A stretch of DNA of 64,000 bases from Nocardia asteroides (GCA_019930625.1 CP082844.1:6944001-7008000); one strand, 5' to 3'. Counted from the stretch's first letter, positions 42,988-53,796 are shown. Numbers and translations: made by a program. Notes: a model not told the origin generated them from the sequence alone.

Positions 42988-44402
42988 TAATGGTCCTCCT
43001 CACCGATTCGGTGAACGTGGATCAGGTTGGTGGACCCGACGGTACCGGGCGGCGACCCGGCCACGATGACAACCAGGTCCCCCTTCTGGTATCGCTCCAT
43101 CGACAGAAGTGCTACATCCACCTGGTGGATCATCGCGTCGGTGCTGTCGACGGTCGGCACGATGAAGGTCTCGGTGCCCCAGGTCAGCGCCAGCTGGCTG
43201 CGCACCTCCGGCAGCGGCGTGAACGCCAGCAGCGGCAGCGGAGTGTGCAGCCGCGCCAGGCGGCGCACCGTGTCGCCCGACTGGGTGAACGCGACCAGCG
43301 CCTTGGCGTTGAGCCGCTCGCCGATATCGCGGGCCGCGTAAGAGATCACACCCCGCTTGGTGCGCGGCACGTGGGTCAGCGGCGGCACCCGGGTCGACTC
43401 GGTCTCCACCGCGTGCACGATGCGCGCCATCGTGCGCACCGTTTCGATCGGGTACTTGCCCACCGAGGTCTCGCCCGACAGCATCACCGCGTCGGCGCCG
43501 TCGAGCACCGCGTTCGCCACGTCCGATGCCTCGGCGCGGGTGGGGCGGGAGTTTTCGATCATCGATTCCAGCATCTGCGTGGCGACGATGACCGGCTTGG
43601 CGTTTTCGCGCGCCATCTGGATGGCGCGCTTCTGCACGATCGGCACCTGCTCGAGCGGCAGCTCGACACCGAGGTCGCCGCGCGCGACCATCACCGCGTC
43701 GAAGGCCAGGACCACGGCCTCCAGGTTGTCGATCGCCTCCGGCTTCTCCAGCTTGCCGATCACCGGCACCCGGCGGCCCACCCGGTCCATCACATCGTGC
43801 ACCAGCTCGACATCGGACGGGGACCGCACGAACGACAGCGCGATGAAGTCCACGCCTAGCTTCAGCGCGAATTCCAGGTCCTCGATGTCCTTCTCGGACA
43901 GCGCGGGCACCGACACGTCCATGCCCGGCAGCGAGACGCCCTTGTTGTTGGAGACCGGACCGCCCTCGGTGACCCGGCAGACCACGTCGTTGCCCTCGAC
44001 GCGAGTGACGATGAGGCCGACCTTGCCGTCGTCGACCAGCAGGCGATCGCCTGCCTTGGCGTCCTGCGCCAGTTCCTTGTAGGTGGTGGACACGCGATCG
44101 TGGGTCCCGTCGATGTCGTCGACGGTGATGCGGACCTCTTCACCCGTCGCCCAGACGGTTCTGCCTTCCAGGAAGCGGCCGAGGCGGATCTTGGGACCCT
44201 GCAGGTCGGCCAGAATGCCGACCGCCCGGCCGAGGTGGTCGGAGGCCTGACGCACCTTCTTGTAGTTCTCGGCATGGTCGGAGTGCTCACCGTGGCTGAA
44301 GTTCAGCCGAGCTACGTCCATACCGCTCTCGACGAGTTCGCGGATACGGTCCTCGGTGGCAGTGGCCGGTCCGAGCGTGCACACAATCTTCGTCCGTCGC
44401 AT
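42987..44402 (-). CDS. pyk: Pyruvate kinase
   Basis: A 471-residue pyruvate kinase, converting phosphoenolpyruvate and ADP to pyruvate and ATP. Seen are the N-terminal R-R-T-K-I-V-C-T-L-G-P-A, M-D-V-A-R-L-N-F-S-H-G, the catalytic region V-M-V-A-R-G-D-L-G-V-E, the signature V-I-G-K-L-E-K-P-E-A and T-Q-M-L-E-S-M. The length is normal. The ATG at 44402 or the GTG just upstream could be the start; neither has a strong ribosome-binding site. It overlaps tesB by one base. Confidence 0.96.
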   Translation of the reverse strand: MRRTKIVCTLGPATATEDRIRELVESGMDVARLNFSHGEHSDHAENYKKVRQASDHLGRAVGILADLQGPKIRLGRFLEGRTVWATGEEVRITVDDIDGTHDRVSTTYKELAQDAKAGDRLLVDDGKVGLIVTRVEGNDVVCRVTEGGPVSNNKGVSLPGMDVSVPALSEKDIEDLEFALKLGVDFIALSFVRSPSDVELVHDVMDRVGRRVPVIGKLEKPEAIDNLEAVVLAFDAVMVARGDLGVELPLEQVPIVQKRAIQMARENAKPVIVATQMLESMIENSRPTRAEASDVANAVLDGADAVMLSGETSVGKYPIETVRTMARIVHAVETESTRVPPLTHVPRTKRGVISYAARDIGERLNAKALVAFTQSGDTVRRLARLHTPLPLLAFTPLPEVRSQLALTWGTETFIVPTVDSTDAMIHQVDVALLSMERYQKGDLVVIVAGSPPGTVGSTNLIHVHRIGEEDH

Positions 44403-44507
44403 CACGGGTAGAGCCTAGTCCCGCTCGGTGCACAGGTCCCGCCCTGGCCACGGTGAAACCTTGGTGAAAAATATGAACTACGCCTCGTAGCCGGCACAAA
44501 CGGATAC

Positions 44508-45176
44508 TCATCGTGCGACATGGCGCGCCAGCCGGGTCTCCAGCCGAGTCTGCCCGAACCCGAGGATCAGGCAGATCACCCAGTAGTACATCGCCGCGAC
44601 CCCGTAGAGCGCGAAGAAATCGAAGGTGGGCGCGGCCGCGAGCTGGGCGACGCGCAGCAACTCGGTCACCAGGATGGTCGAGGCCAGCGAGGTGTCCTTC
44701 ACCAGGGAGATCAGCGTATTGGACAACGGCGGCACGGCGATCCGCGCGGCCTGCGGCAGGATGATCAGCCGCAGCATCATCGGATACGACATGCCGAGCG
44801 CCTGCGCCGCCTCCCACTGACCCGCCGCGACGCTGAGAATGGCAGCGCGCACCACTTCGGCCGCGTAGCCGCCGACGTTGAGGCTGAACGCGATCACGGC
44901 GGCGGGAAACGGGTCGATCACGATCTCGAACTGCGGCAGCGCGTAGAACACGATGAACAACTGCACCAGCAGCGGGGTGCCGCGAATGATCGAGATGTAG
45001 CAGCGGGCCGCCGCCGACAGCGGCCACACCGGCGACATCCTGGCCAGCGCGACGAACAGCGCGATCACCAGGCCGATGGCGAAACTGATCGCCGTGAGCG
45101 GCAGCGTCTTGGTGACGGTGGCCTGCAGCATCGGCCACAGGTTGTGCCAGATGAGATCCCGGGTGGCGGCGTCCAT
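44508..45176 (-). CDS. Amino-acid ABC transporter permease
   Basis: A 222-residue HisM/GlnP-type permease with about five helices: V-T-K-T-L-P-L-T-A-I-S near the first helix, S-I-I-R-G-T-P-L-L-V-Q-L-F and EAA-type loop N-V-G-G-Y-A-A-E-V-V-R-A-A-I. It follows the binding-protein gene by 12 nt. No ATPase gene is linked; it may use an ATPase encoded elsewhere, such as the PAAT ATPase at 19197-19985 in this window. Confidence 0.92.
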   Translation of the reverse strand: MDAATRDLIWHNLWPMLQATVTKTLPLTAISFAIGLVIALFVALARMSPVWPLSAAARCYISIIRGTPLLVQLFIVFYALPQFEIVIDPFPAAVIAFSLNVGGYAAEVVRAAILSVAAGQWEAAQALGMSYPMMLRLIILPQAARIAVPPLSNTLISLVKDTSLASTILVTELLRVAQLAAAPTFDFFALYGVAAMYYWVICLILGFGQTRLETRLARHVAR

Positions 45177-45188
45177 GAAGGTGGTCGG

Positions 45189-45941
45189 CTACTGGCTGAC
45201 GTCGGTCCCGAAGTACTTCTCGGAGATCTTCGCCAGGGTGCCGTCGGCGCGCAGCTGGTTCAGCGCGTTGTCCACGTCGGTGATCAGCGCGTCGCCTTTA
45301 CGCGCGGCGAAGGCCTGCTTGCTCACCGACCCGGTCCGGCCCGCGACCTTCACGCTCGTGTCACCGGTCTTCTTGGTGTATTCCGCGACGGCGAGGTTGT
45401 CGTTGACGGTCGCGTCCACGCGGCCGTTCTTCAACAGCTGGACGGCCTGCACGAAGCCCTCCACGGCCTCGACCTTCGCGCCCGCCTCGGTGGCGACCTT
45501 GCTCCAATTGCTGGTGGCCGACTGCGCGCAGGTCTTGCCGTCGAGATCGGCGAGTGCGGTGATGGTGTTGTCACCGGCTCGGGTGACGATCACGCCCGCC
45601 GATGTGGTGTACGGCGCCGACAACGCGTACTTGCCCGTGCGCTCGTCGTTCACGGTCACCTGATTGGCCACCAAGTCGAAACGCTTGGACTCCAGGCCCG
45701 CGAAGATGGCGTCCCACGGCGTCTGCACGAACTCGACTTTCTTGCCGAGCTTGTCGCCGACCGCCTGGATAACCTCCACGTCGTAGCCGGTGAGCTTGCC
45801 GTCGGAACCCTGGAAGCTGAACGGCGAGTAGGTGCCCTCAGTGCCGACCTTCAGCACATTCGGGTCACTGCCGCCGCACGCGGTCAGTCCGGTGGCGGCG
45901 ACGACGGCGAGCATGGCGGCGGCGAACAGCTTACGGCGCAC
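45189..45941 (-). CDS. Amino-acid ABC transporter substrate-binding lipoprotein
   Basis: A 250-residue family-3 solute-binding protein with lipobox L-T-A-C (Cys22) and the core Y-S-P-F-S-F-Q-G-S-D-G-K-L-T-G-Y-D-V-E and W-D-A-I-F-A-G-L-E-S-K-R-F-D. The L-T-G-Y-D-V and K-R-F-D-L-V segments are typical of cystine/glutamate-type receptors, but the ligand is not certain. The GTG at 45941 with GAGAGG 6 nt upstream gives a normal signal peptide. It is in an operon with the following permease. Confidence 0.92.
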   Translation of the reverse strand: MRRKLFAAAMLAVVAATGLTACGGSDPNVLKVGTEGTYSPFSFQGSDGKLTGYDVEVIQAVGDKLGKKVEFVQTPWDAIFAGLESKRFDLVANQVTVNDERTGKYALSAPYTTSAGVIVTRAGDNTITALADLDGKTCAQSATSNWSKVATEAGAKVEAVEGFVQAVQLLKNGRVDATVNDNLAVAEYTKKTGDTSVKVAGRTGSVSKQAFAARKGDALITDVDNALNQLRADGTLAKISEKYFGTDVSQ

Positions 45942-46135
45942 GGGATCCCTCTCTTCGGTGCGTGGAGCTCCACACACGGCACGCGAATCCGAGCCATGCT
46001 ACGCCCGGAGCTACGCGAGCGACAGTATCGCGATCGTCGTGCGCGAAAGAGTTGCGCTCCGTGGTCCCGGCCCGGTGCCCGCCGGCAGAAGAACGCGTCG
46101 CGCCCTTCTGTCGGCCGGCATCGATACCGTCGCCG

Positions 46136-46630
46136 TCAGTCGCGCAGCGGGCGGCCTTGCGAATCCGGCACCTTGCCGACCAAGATCATGATGCCGTCGA
46201 TGAGGCCCCAGATACTGCCGAGGCCGCAGGTCACGATGGTGACCGCCAGCTGGGCGACGCCCAGGCCGGTGTAGCCGAGGTAGAAGCGGCCGACGCCGAA
46301 ACCGCCGAGGAAGATCTGCAGCAGACCCGCGATCAGCTTCTGCTTGTCCGACAGCGGTACGCCGAACGGGTCGCGGCCCCAGGGCGCTTCCGGGTCGTTC
46401 GGGTTGTAGCCCTGCGGACCACCCGGGTACGGGGCCGGTGGGTAGCCACCCGGCTGCTGACCATAGGGGTCAACGGGCTGGCCGTACTGGGGCTGACCGT
46501 ACGGGTCCGACGGCGGGTTGTACTGCGGCTGACTCTGCGCCTCGAGCGGCTTGGTCAGATCCGGGCCGGTGCCGGGCGGGCCGTACTGCGGGCCCCCGGA
46601 ACCCGGATTCTGCTGGTAAGGGTCGGTCAC
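46136..46630 (-). CDS. TM2 domain-containing membrane protein
   Basis: A 164-residue protein with an N-terminal 95-residue Pro/Gly/Tyr/Gln-rich low-complexity region (repeated D-P-Y-G-Q-P-like units), then a TM2 domain: L-S-D-K-Q-K-L-I-A-G-L-L-Q-I-F-L-G-G-F-G-V-type first helix and Q-L-A-V-T-I-V-T-C-G-L-G second helix, with I-D-G-I-M-I-L at the end. The function of bacterial TM2 proteins is not settled. It lies between lgt and the amino-acid transporter, where M. tuberculosis has small membrane genes (Rv1615 area). Confidence 0.88.
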   Translation of the reverse strand: MTDPYQQNPGSGGPQYGPPGTGPDLTKPLEAQSQPQYNPPSDPYGQPQYGQPVDPYGQQPGGYPPAPYPGGPQGYNPNDPEAPWGRDPFGVPLSDKQKLIAGLLQIFLGGFGVGRFYLGYTGLGVAQLAVTIVTCGLGSIWGLIDGIMILVGKVPDSQGRPLRD

Positions 46631-46860
46631 TCATGTCCTCCTCATTAGTGCGGGCACCCTCTTGTCGGCCCCCGGCCTTGCTGGATCGCCGAACTGCCGC
46701 TCGCGACGATCACGAGTCATTGTCACCGGGATCGACCGGGTTGTCGCCCCGGGATGGTTCGGTCCCGCGAATAGTTATCGCGGCGGGTCGCCTGATCGTT
46801 GCCGCGAACGAGAATTCGCTGTCGGCGGCGACGGATCCGACCCAGGCACGCACCGAACGA

Positions 46861-48084
46861 TCAGCTGTTGTCCGAGGCCGACTTCTCCGAGGCCGACTTC
46901 TCCGAGGCCGACTTCTCCGAGGCCGACTTCTCCGAATCCACCTTCTTCGGCGCGGTTTCGGTGGACTCGGTTCCGGCCCCGGCAGCCTCTGCCTCGGATT
47001 GCCCGCCCGATTCGGTCGCGCCGGACTCGGCATCGGACACCGGGCGCTCGGACGCGGCGGCATCGGTCTCGGACGCGGCAGCATCGGTCTCGAACGCGGC
47101 AGCGTCCGGGGACTTCTCGGCCGACGCCGCTCCCGCGGCACGCAGCGCACGGATCTGCCACGGCCACGGACGCGGGCTCGCGCCGGGCTGCAACTGCTCG
47201 GGCGTCTCTCGGCCCTTCGTCGCGAAGACGAAGTAGGCGATCGCGCCCAGGAACACGACGGCGGAGGTGAACGAGTTGATCCGGATACCCGCGATCTTCG
47301 TCGCCTCGTCGGCGCGCATCAGCTCGATGAAGAACCGGCCGAAGCAGTAACCCGCGACATACAGCGCGAACAGCCGCCCGTGGCCGATCCGGAAACGCTT
47401 GTCCACCAACACCAGCAGCACGACGACGAGCACGTTCCACAGCAGCTCGTACAGGAAGGTGGGGTGCACGATCTTCTCGACCACGCCGGTGGAGACGCCG
47501 TTCATCATGTCGAGCCGGCCGTCGTCGCCCACCCGCCGGTAGATCTCCAGGCCCCACGGCAGGTCGGTCTCGCGTCCGTAGAGTTCTTGGTTGAAGTAGT
47601 TGCCGAGCCTGCCGATGGCCTGCGCCAGCAGGATCGGCGGGGCGACCGCGTCGCCCAAGGCGGGCAACGGGATCCGGTACACCCGGCAGCCGATCCAGGC
47701 GCCGACGCCACCCAGCAGCACCGCGCCCCAGATACCGAGCCCGCCTTGGTAGATCTTCAGCGCGTCGACCGGATTCCCGTCCGCGCCGAAGTACTTCTGC
47801 CAGTCGGTGGCCACGTGGTAGAGCCTGCCGCCGACCAGACCGAACGGCACCGCGAACATCGCGACGTCCAGGATCGCACCGGGCTGCCCGCCGCGAGCGC
47901 GCCAACGCCGTTCGCCCCACCAGATCGCGACGACGATGCCGAGGATGATGCACAGGGCGTACGCCCGCAGCGGGAACGGCCCGATCTGCCACACGCCCTG
48001 CGCGGGGCTGGGGAGGTAGGCCAGCACGGCGCCGCTGACGCCGCCGTCGGCCAGGACACTGTCTGCGAGGACTCGTAACGTCAC
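46861..48084 (-). CDS. lgt: Prolipoprotein diacylglyceryl transferase with long acidic tail
   Basis: A 407-residue seven-helix membrane enzyme that transfers diacylglycerol from phosphatidylglycerol to the lipobox Cys of prelipoproteins. Core motifs are V-G-G-R-L-Y-H-V, the Lgt signature around R-L-G-N-Y-F-N-Q-E-L-Y-G and H-P-T-F-L-Y-E-L-L-W-N. The catalytic body ends near residue 290; about 115 residues of Ala/Ser/Glu-rich tail follow, ending in four S-E-K-S-A repeats encoded by perfect 15-bp DNA repeats. The start is a GTG; it follows trpA by about 255 nt. Many lipoproteins in this window would be its substrates. Confidence 0.95.
   Translation of the reverse strand: MTLRVLADSVLADGGVSGAVLAYLPSPAQGVWQIGPFPLRAYALCIILGIVVAIWWGERRWRARGGQPGAILDVAMFAVPFGLVGGRLYHVATDWQKYFGADGNPVDALKIYQGGLGIWGAVLLGGVGAWIGCRVYRIPLPALGDAVAPPILLAQAIGRLGNYFNQELYGRETDLPWGLEIYRRVGDDGRLDMMNGVSTGVVEKIVHPTFLYELLWNVLVVVLLVLVDKRFRIGHGRLFALYVAGYCFGRFFIELMRADEATKIAGIRINSFTSAVVFLGAIAYFVFATKGRETPEQLQPGASPRPWPWQIRALRAAGAASAEKSPDAAAFETDAAASETDAAASERPVSDAESGATESGGQSEAEAAGAGTESTETAPKKVDSEKSASEKSASEKSASEKSASDNS
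46871..46930. repeat. Four perfect 15-bp tandem repeats in the lgt 3' end
   Basis: The unit TCCGAGGCCGACTTC occurs four times without mismatch, with a partial fifth copy, encoding S-E-K-S-A on the minus strand. Just upstream in the gene is a second imperfect ~21-nt repeat family coding for S-E-T-D-A-A-A. In-frame units allow length change by slippage without breaking the protein. Confidence 0.95.
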
Positions 48085-48339
48085 GGGGCAACCGTAGCGG
48101 AGAGTCTCAGCCGACTCGCCACCAACGCACCGCCCCCGCCGTGGCCGGGCACGCCCATGCCGCGCGCGACGCTCCCACCGCCGTGAGAGCTATCGCCTTC
48201 TCGGGTCATCGGGGGGCCAAGGGCGCGCGGTGCAGCACACGACGAGGCCACTCACGCATAGCGGCAGACGGTCCGGGAGCGGTACGCGAGTTCGTTCGTC
48301 CGCCGTCGCGGAGGACGCGGTTCCGCCACCGGCGGGTGG

Positions 48340-49140
48340 CTACGACGCGACGGTCGCCGACCGCACGCCTCGAGCCAGTTCCGCGGTGAGTGCCCGCACC
48401 GCGTCCAGTCCGCGGCCCGCCGCACTCACCAACGCCGAACCGACGATGACACCGTCGGCGTAGGAGGCGATCTCGGCGGCCTGCTCGCCCGAGCGAACAC
48501 CGAGGCCGACGCCGATCGGGATGTCGGAGTGGGACCGGATGCGGGCGCACAGCGCGGGCGCTGCCGAGGACACCGCGTCGCGCGCGCCGGTGACGCCCAT
48601 GGTCGAGGCCGCGTACACGAAACCGCGGCTGGCCTCGAGCGTCTTCACCAGGCGCTCCTCGGTGGACGACGGCGCGACCAGGAAGATGCGGTCCAGGTTG
48701 TGCGTGGACGAGGCGACGAACCAGTCGTCGGCCTCCTCCGGGATCAGGTTCGGGGTGATGATGCCCGCGCCGCCCGCGGCGGCCAGATCCCGCGCGAAGC
48801 TGTCGACGCCGTACTTGAGTACGGGATTCCAGTAGCTCATCACGACGGCCTTGCCGCCCGCGCCGGTGATCGCCTCGACCACGGTGAACACGTCGCGCAC
48901 CCGCACGCCGCCGCGCAACGCCTGCTCGGCCGCGGCCTGGATGGTCGGGCCGTCCATCACCGGATCGGAGTAGGCGACGCCGACCTCGATGATGTCGCAT
49001 CCGGCCTCGACCATCGTGCGCACGACCTCGATGGAGCCGGCCAGGTCCGGGTAGCCCGCGGGCAGGTAACCGATCAGCGCCGCCCTGCCCTCGGCGCGGC
49101 AGGCGGCGAAGGTGTTGGCCAGGCGGGATTGCTGGCTCAC
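48340..49140 (-). CDS. trpA: Tryptophan synthase alpha subunit
   Basis: A 266-residue TIM-barrel subunit that cleaves indole-3-glycerol phosphate to indole. The catalytic Glu and Asp lie in [24 protein letters not shown] and G-V-G-L-G-V-R-S-G are typical phosphate-side loops. The GTG start overlaps the trpB stop (GTGA), coupling the two subunits. It is last gene of the trp set; lgt follows after 255 nt. Confidence 0.96.
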   Translation of the reverse strand: MSQQSRLANTFAACRAEGRAALIGYLPAGYPDLAGSIEVVRTMVEAGCDIIEVGVAYSDPVMDGPTIQAAAEQALRGGVRVRDVFTVVEAITGAGGKAVVMSYWNPVLKYGVDSFARDLAAAGGAGIITPNLIPEEADDWFVASSTHNLDRIFLVAPSSTEERLVKTLEASRGFVYAASTMGVTGARDAVSSAAPALCARIRSHSDIPIGVGLGVRSGEQAAEIASYADGVIVGSALVSAAGRGLDAVRALTAELARGVRSATVAS

Positions 49141-50408
49141 CGGTCGGCCTCCTGCGGCTCGTTCTCGGCGCCGAACAGCCCGAACCACCGCGCTGCCGTA
49201 TCCATGTCCTTGTCGCCCCGGCCCGAGAGGTTCACCAGGATGACCGCGCCCGGGCCGAGTTCCTTGCCCAGTTGCAGCGCGCCCGCCACCGCGTGCGCCG
49301 ACTCGATCGCGGGGATGATGCCCTCGCTGCGGCTGAGCAGCAGCAGCGCGTCCATCGCCTCGCTGTCGGTGACCGGCCGGTACTCGGCACGGCCGATGTC
49401 CTTGAGATAGGCGTGCTCGGGGCCGACGCCCGGGTAGTCCAGGCCCGCCGAGATCGAATGCGACTCGATGGTCTGGCCGTCCTCGTCCTGCAGCAGGTAG
49501 GAGTAGGCGCCCTGGAACGCGCCCGGCGTCCCGCCGGTGAACGTGGCCGCGTGCCGCCCGGTGTCGACGCCGTCACCGGCCGCCTCGTAGCCGATCAGCC
49601 GCACGTCGGCGTCGTCGAGAAACGCGTGGAAGATGCCGATGGCGTTGGAACCGCCGCCGACACAGGCGACGACCGCGTCGGGCAACCCGCCGGTCGAGGC
49701 CTGGACCTGGGCGCGGGCCTCCATGCCGACGATGCGCTGGAAATCGCGCACCAGCATCGGGAACGGATGCGGACCCGCCGCGGTGCCGAAGCAGTAGTAG
49801 GTGTCGTCGGCGTTGGTCACCCAGTCGCGCAGCGCCTCGTTGATGGCGTCCTTGAGAGTCTGCGAACCCGACGTCACCGAGATCACCTCCGCGCCGAGCA
49901 GGCGCATGCGCGCCACGTTCAGCGCCTGGCGCGCCGTGTCGACCGCGCCCATGTAGACGACGCAGTCCAGCCCGAGCAGGGCGCAGGCGGTCGCTGTCGC
50001 GACGCCGTGCTGGCCCGCGCCGGTCTCGGCGATCACCCTGGTCTTGCCCATCCGCTTGGCGAGCAATGCCTGACCGAGCACGTTGTTGATCTTGTGCGAT
50101 CCGGTGTGGTTCAAGTCTTCGCGCTTGAGCAGGATGCGGGCGCCGCCCGCGTGCTCCGACAGCCGCGTGCACTCGAACACCGGCGACGGACGGCCGGTGT
50201 AGTCGCGCTGGAGCCGGTCGAGCTCGTTGAGGAAGGACTCGTCGAGCCGTGACTTCTCGTACTCGGCGGTGACCTCCTCGATCACGGCCATCAGCGCCTC
50301 GGGGACGTGCCTGCCGCCGTAGACGCCGAAGTGCCCGCCCGCGTCCGGCTCGTGGCCGCTGCGCTGGGCGATGCCGTCACTGGCCCGGGGTAGTGCCGTC
50401 ACGCCCAT
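49137..50408 (-). CDS. trpB: Tryptophan synthase beta subunit
   Basis: A 423-residue PLP enzyme that condenses indole and serine. The Schiff-base Lys is in H-T-G-S-H-K-I-N-N, the phosphate-binding loop is G-G-G-S-N-A, and [13 protein letters not shown] is conserved. The ATG at 50408 sits in a TGATG overlap with the trpC stop; a GTG one codon earlier is the alternative. It forms the alpha2-beta2 complex with TrpA. Confidence 0.96.
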   Translation of the reverse strand: MGVTALPRASDGIAQRSGHEPDAGGHFGVYGGRHVPEALMAVIEEVTAEYEKSRLDESFLNELDRLQRDYTGRPSPVFECTRLSEHAGGARILLKREDLNHTGSHKINNVLGQALLAKRMGKTRVIAETGAGQHGVATATACALLGLDCVVYMGAVDTARQALNVARMRLLGAEVISVTSGSQTLKDAINEALRDWVTNADDTYYCFGTAAGPHPFPMLVRDFQRIVGMEARAQVQASTGGLPDAVVACVGGGSNAIGIFHAFLDDADVRLIGYEAAGDGVDTGRHAATFTGGTPGAFQGAYSYLLQDEDGQTIESHSISAGLDYPGVGPEHAYLKDIGRAEYRPVTDSEAMDALLLLSRSEGIIPAIESAHAVAGALQLGKELGPGAVILVNLSGRGDKDMDTAARWFGLFGAENEPQEADR

Positions 50409-51226
50409 CACCGGCCCCGCCGCGCGGGCTTCGGGCAGGACGGGTGGGTACCCGCGGTCACCAGCTCCGAGACCGCCGCACGGGGGTCGCCACTGGTCAC
50501 AAGTCCCTCGCCGACGAGGACGGCGTCCGCGCCCGCACCCGCGTAGGCCAGCAGGTCTGCGGTGCCGCGGATGCCCGACTCGGCGATCCGGATGACCTCG
50601 GTGGGCAGTCCGGGCGCGATCCGAGCGAAGACGTCGCGGTCGACCTCGAGCGTCTTGAGGTTGCGGGCGTTCACGCCGATCACCGACGCGCCCGCCTCCA
50701 GCGCGCGGTCGGCCTCCTCCTCGGTGTGCACCTCGACCAGCGCGGTCATTCCCAGCGACTCGGTGCGATCGATGAGGGAGGACAGGACGTCCTGTTCCAG
50801 CGCCGCGACGATCAGCAGGATGACGTCCGCGCCGTGCGCGCGCGCCTCGTGGATCTGGTACGGGCCGACGACGAAGTCCTTGCGCAGGATCGGGATGTTC
50901 ACCGTGGCGCGGACCGCGTCCAGGTCGTCCAGCGACCCGTTGAAGCGGCGGCCCTCGGTGAGCACGCTGATGATCCGGGCTCCGCCGTCCTCGTAGGCCT
51001 TGGCCAGGCTCGCGGGGTCCGGGATGTCCGCCAGCTCGCCCTTGGACGGACTTGCCCGCTTGACCTCGGCGATCACGCCGATGCCGTCCTCGAGCAGCGC
51101 GGCGCGGGCGTCCAGCGGCGCGGGCGCCGCCGCGGCGGCCGCCTTGACCGCCTGGAAGTCGAGAAGGGCTTCCCGAGCGGCCACATCCGCGCGGACCCCG
51201 TCGAGAATCGAGTCGAGTACCGTCAT
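50408..51226 (-). CDS. trpC: Indole-3-glycerol phosphate synthase
   Basis: A 272-residue TIM-barrel [17 protein letters not shown] with the catalytic Lys/Glu pair, [18 protein letters not shown] and E-S-G-I. It is not fused to TrpF, which fits use of PriA for the isomerisation. It overlaps trpB at a TGATG. About 180 nt separate it from the upstream membrane-protein gene. Confidence 0.95.
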   Translation of the reverse strand: MTVLDSILDGVRADVAAREALLDFQAVKAAAAAAPAPLDARAALLEDGIGVIAEVKRASPSKGELADIPDPASLAKAYEDGGARIISVLTEGRRFNGSLDDLDAVRATVNIPILRKDFVVGPYQIHEARAHGADVILLIVAALEQDVLSSLIDRTESLGMTALVEVHTEEEADRALEAGASVIGVNARNLKTLEVDRDVFARIAPGLPTEVIRIAESGIRGTADLLAYAGAGADAVLVGEGLVTSGDPRAAVSELVTAGTHPSCPKPARRGR

Positions 51227-51409
51227 CTGGCTCGAATCCTTTCTGGGGAGACGGACTTGCTACCTGAGAATCCCCCCAGGCGCTGTCTCACCGATGCTGA
51301 CAAAGAATAAATGGACCTACCGGGCGCGTACGCGCCGGGGCTCGGGTTGAACCACGCGGAAGGGCTCGGCGCAAGGTGGCAGCCGCCACACCCGGCGCGC
51401 GGGGACAGC

Positions 51410-52240
51410 TCAGCGGCCACGTCGGCCCACCTCTCCGTGGTCCGGATTCTCCGGAGGCGGCTGCCCGCCGGAAGGTTCCTCGGTCGGGTCGGTGCCCGCG
51501 TCCAGCGCGTCCCACAGCACGCGCTCGGACAGCTGCGCTGAGGGTCGCTCGTCCGGGGACTGCGTGCGCCGCTGCGTGACCTCCGCCGTCGCGGCGGCGC
51601 GCCGGAAGACCGGGTTGTCGTACTTGCCGGACAGCCGTGCCGCCTCGGCGGGCATACGCGCCAACAGCGCGCCCGCGCCGAACGCGGCGATCGCGCCGAG
51701 CAGCGCCAGCACGGCCGGAAACGCCGACGTGGTCGCCTCCTCCACCTGTGCCCGTGCCGGGAGCTCGGCGAGTTTCGCGGCCCGCTCGGCGAGCTTGCCG
51801 GAGTCGGTCAGCAGCGCGAACGCGGGCACCGCGGCCACCGCCGCGACCAACGCGATCAACACGCCGACCACCCGGCGTAGCCAGCCCCTGGTGGCCAGCA
51901 CGGCCGCGATCGATGCGAGCAGTACCAGCGCCAGCGGCGTGAGCGCGCCGAACCACACCCCGCCGTCGAGCTGATCGGTGCGGGGTTGGGTGAGACCGTC
52001 GGAAGAGGTGACCGTCACCCAGGTCATCCGGGACGACGCCCACAGTGCCGCGGCGGCGGCAGCGAGCAAGACGATCGGGCCCACCGGGTATTTCCGGCGC
52101 GAATCGTCGCCGGCGCCGGGCGATCCGGTGGGCGGGGCGGATCCTTCGGCCGAAGGCAGGGATTCCCGTGTCGTGGCGCTCGTATCCGGGGCGGGCTCCC
52201 GCGCCCGGCCCGGTTCGTCTTCGGGACGAGCAGCCGTCAT
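51410..52240 (-). CDS. Trp-biosynthesis-associated membrane protein (TIGR02234/Trp_oprn_chp)
   Basis: A 276-residue protein with a disordered 50-residue N-terminus, four transmembrane helices (about 53-70, 98-115, 120-140, 170-195) and a charged C-terminal tail. Homologues sit between trpE and trpC in many Actinobacteria (Rv1610 in M. tuberculosis). The [13 protein letters not shown] loop and the position support the call. Its role in tryptophan metabolism is unproven. The start overlaps the trpE stop by 4 nt. Confidence 0.88.
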   Translation of the reverse strand: MTAARPEDEPGRAREPAPDTSATTRESLPSAEGSAPPTGSPGAGDDSRRKYPVGPIVLLAAAAAALWASSRMTWVTVTSSDGLTQPRTDQLDGGVWFGALTPLALVLLASIAAVLATRGWLRRVVGVLIALVAAVAAVPAFALLTDSGKLAERAAKLAELPARAQVEEATTSAFPAVLALLGAIAAFGAGALLARMPAEAARLSGKYDNPVFRRAAATAEVTQRRTQSPDERPSAQLSERVLWDALDAGTDPTEEPSGGQPPPENPDHGEVGRRGR

Positions 52241-53796
52241 CGCGGTCCGCCGTCCGCCGTATCCGGCTGCGTGCCGTACGCCCGCACCGTCCGGGCCGCC
52301 GCGACCGCCTTCAGCACCGCCATCGCCTTGTTGCGCGCTTCCACGTCCTCGTACTCCGGATCCGAGTCCGCGACGACTCCCGCGCCCGCCTGCACGTAGG
52401 CCGTGCCGTCCTTCAGCAGCGCGGTGCGGATGGCGATGGCGGTGTCGGCGTCACCGGCGAAGTCCAGATATCCGACGACGCCGCCGTAGACGCCGCGCCG
52501 GGTCGGTTCGAGTTCCTCGATCAGCTCCATCGCGCGCACCTTGGGCGCACCGGACAAGGTGCCCGCCGGGAAGCACGCCCGCACCGCGTCCAGCGCGATA
52601 CGCCCGGGCGCCAACCGGCCCGAGACCGTCGAGACCAGGTGCATGACATGGCTGTAGCGCTCGATGTGCCGGTACTCGGTGACCCGCACGGTGCCCGGCT
52701 CGCACACCCGGCCCAGGTCGTTGCGGCCGAGGTCGACGAGCATGAGGTGCTCGGCGTTCTCCTTCTCGTCGGCGAGCAGGCCCTTCTCCAGCAGGAGGTC
52801 CTCCTCCTCGGTGGCCCCCCGCCAGCGGGTGCCCGCGATCGGATGGGTCGTCGCCACGCCGTCTTTCACGGTCACCAGCGATTCCGGACTGGAGCCGACG
52901 ATGGAGAACGCGGTGCCGCCCTCGCCGTCCGGGATGTGCAGCAGGTACATGTAGGGGCTGGGATTGGAAGCGCGCAGCATCCGGTACAGGTCGATCGGCG
53001 CCCCGTCGTAGTCCATCTCGAAACGCTGCGACAGCACCACCTGGAACGCCTCGCCCGCCTCGATCTCCTTGACCAGGCGACGCACACCCGCACCGAACTC
53101 CTCGGTGGTGCGCCTGCGCCGGTATTCGGGCTCGGGCCGGTCGAACACCGACACGGTGGAATCGGCGGGCTCGCCGAGCGCGGCGGTCATCCGGTCCAGC
53201 CGGGCCACCGCGTCGTCGTAGGCCTCGTCGACGCGTTCGGCGGTGCCGTTCCAGTTGACCGCGTTGGCGATCAGCGTGATCGCGCCCTCGTGGTGGTCGA
53301 ACGCGGCCAGATCGGTAGCCAGCAACAAGACCATCTCGGGCAACCGCAAGTCGTCCATGGCCAGCTCGGGTAGTCGCTCTATGCGGCGCACCGCGTCGTA
53401 GCCGAGATACCCGACCATGCCGCCGGTCAGCGGCGGCAAGCCGGGCAAACGTTCGGTGCGCAGCAACTCCAGCGTCTCACGCAACGCGACCAGCGGATCG
53501 CCGCCGGAGGGGGCGTCCACCGGGATATGGCCGAGCCAGGCCGCCTCGCCGTCGACGACGGTCAGTGCCGAAGGGCTTCCCGCGCCGATGAACGACCAGC
53601 GCGACCACGACCGGCCGTTCTCCGCGGACTCGAACAGGAACGTGCCCGCCCGGTCACCGGCGAGCTTGCGGTAGGCCGAGAGTGGAGTCTCCGAGTCCGC
53701 CAGCACCTTTCGGGTCACGGGGACGACCCGGTGCTCCGCGGCCAGCTGATGGAACTGCTCGCGGGTCGTGGTGGTGGGAGTGGACGCGCCTGGCAT
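52237..53796 (-). CDS. trpE: Anthranilate synthase component I
   Basis: A 519-residue chorismate-utilising enzyme that makes anthranilate with the TrpG glutaminase, not encoded here. Core motifs are P-S-P-Y-M-Y-L-L (feedback region), [36 protein letters not shown] and [10 protein letters not shown]. The first ATG is at 53796. It is first gene of the trp unit. I saw no Trp-rich leader peptide upstream. Confidence 0.96.
   Translation of the reverse strand: MPGASTPTTTTREQFHQLAAEHRVVPVTRKVLADSETPLSAYRKLAGDRAGTFLFESAENGRSWSRWSFIGAGSPSALTVVDGEAAWLGHIPVDAPSGGDPLVALRETLELLRTERLPGLPPLTGGMVGYLGYDAVRRIERLPELAMDDLRLPEMVLLLATDLAAFDHHEGAITLIANAVNWNGTAERVDEAYDDAVARLDRMTAALGEPADSTVSVFDRPEPEYRRRRTTEEFGAGVRRLVKEIEAGEAFQVVLSQRFEMDYDGAPIDLYRMLRASNPSPYMYLLHIPDGEGGTAFSIVGSSPESLVTVKDGVATTHPIAGTRWRGATEEEDLLLEKGLLADEKENAEHLMLVDLGRNDLGRVCEPGTVRVTEYRHIERYSHVMHLVSTVSGRLAPGRIALDAVRACFPAGTLSGAPKVRAMELIEELEPTRRGVYGGVVGYLDFAGDADTAIAIRTALLKDGTAYVQAGAGVVADSDPEYEDVEARNKAMAVLKAVAAARTVRAYGTQPDTADGGPR

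Noticed and set aside
46871-46930. Short direct repeats considered as a CRISPR-like array
   Set aside because: The 15-bp units are contiguous without spacers and lie in frame in lgt. No CRISPR array or cas gene was seen in the window.
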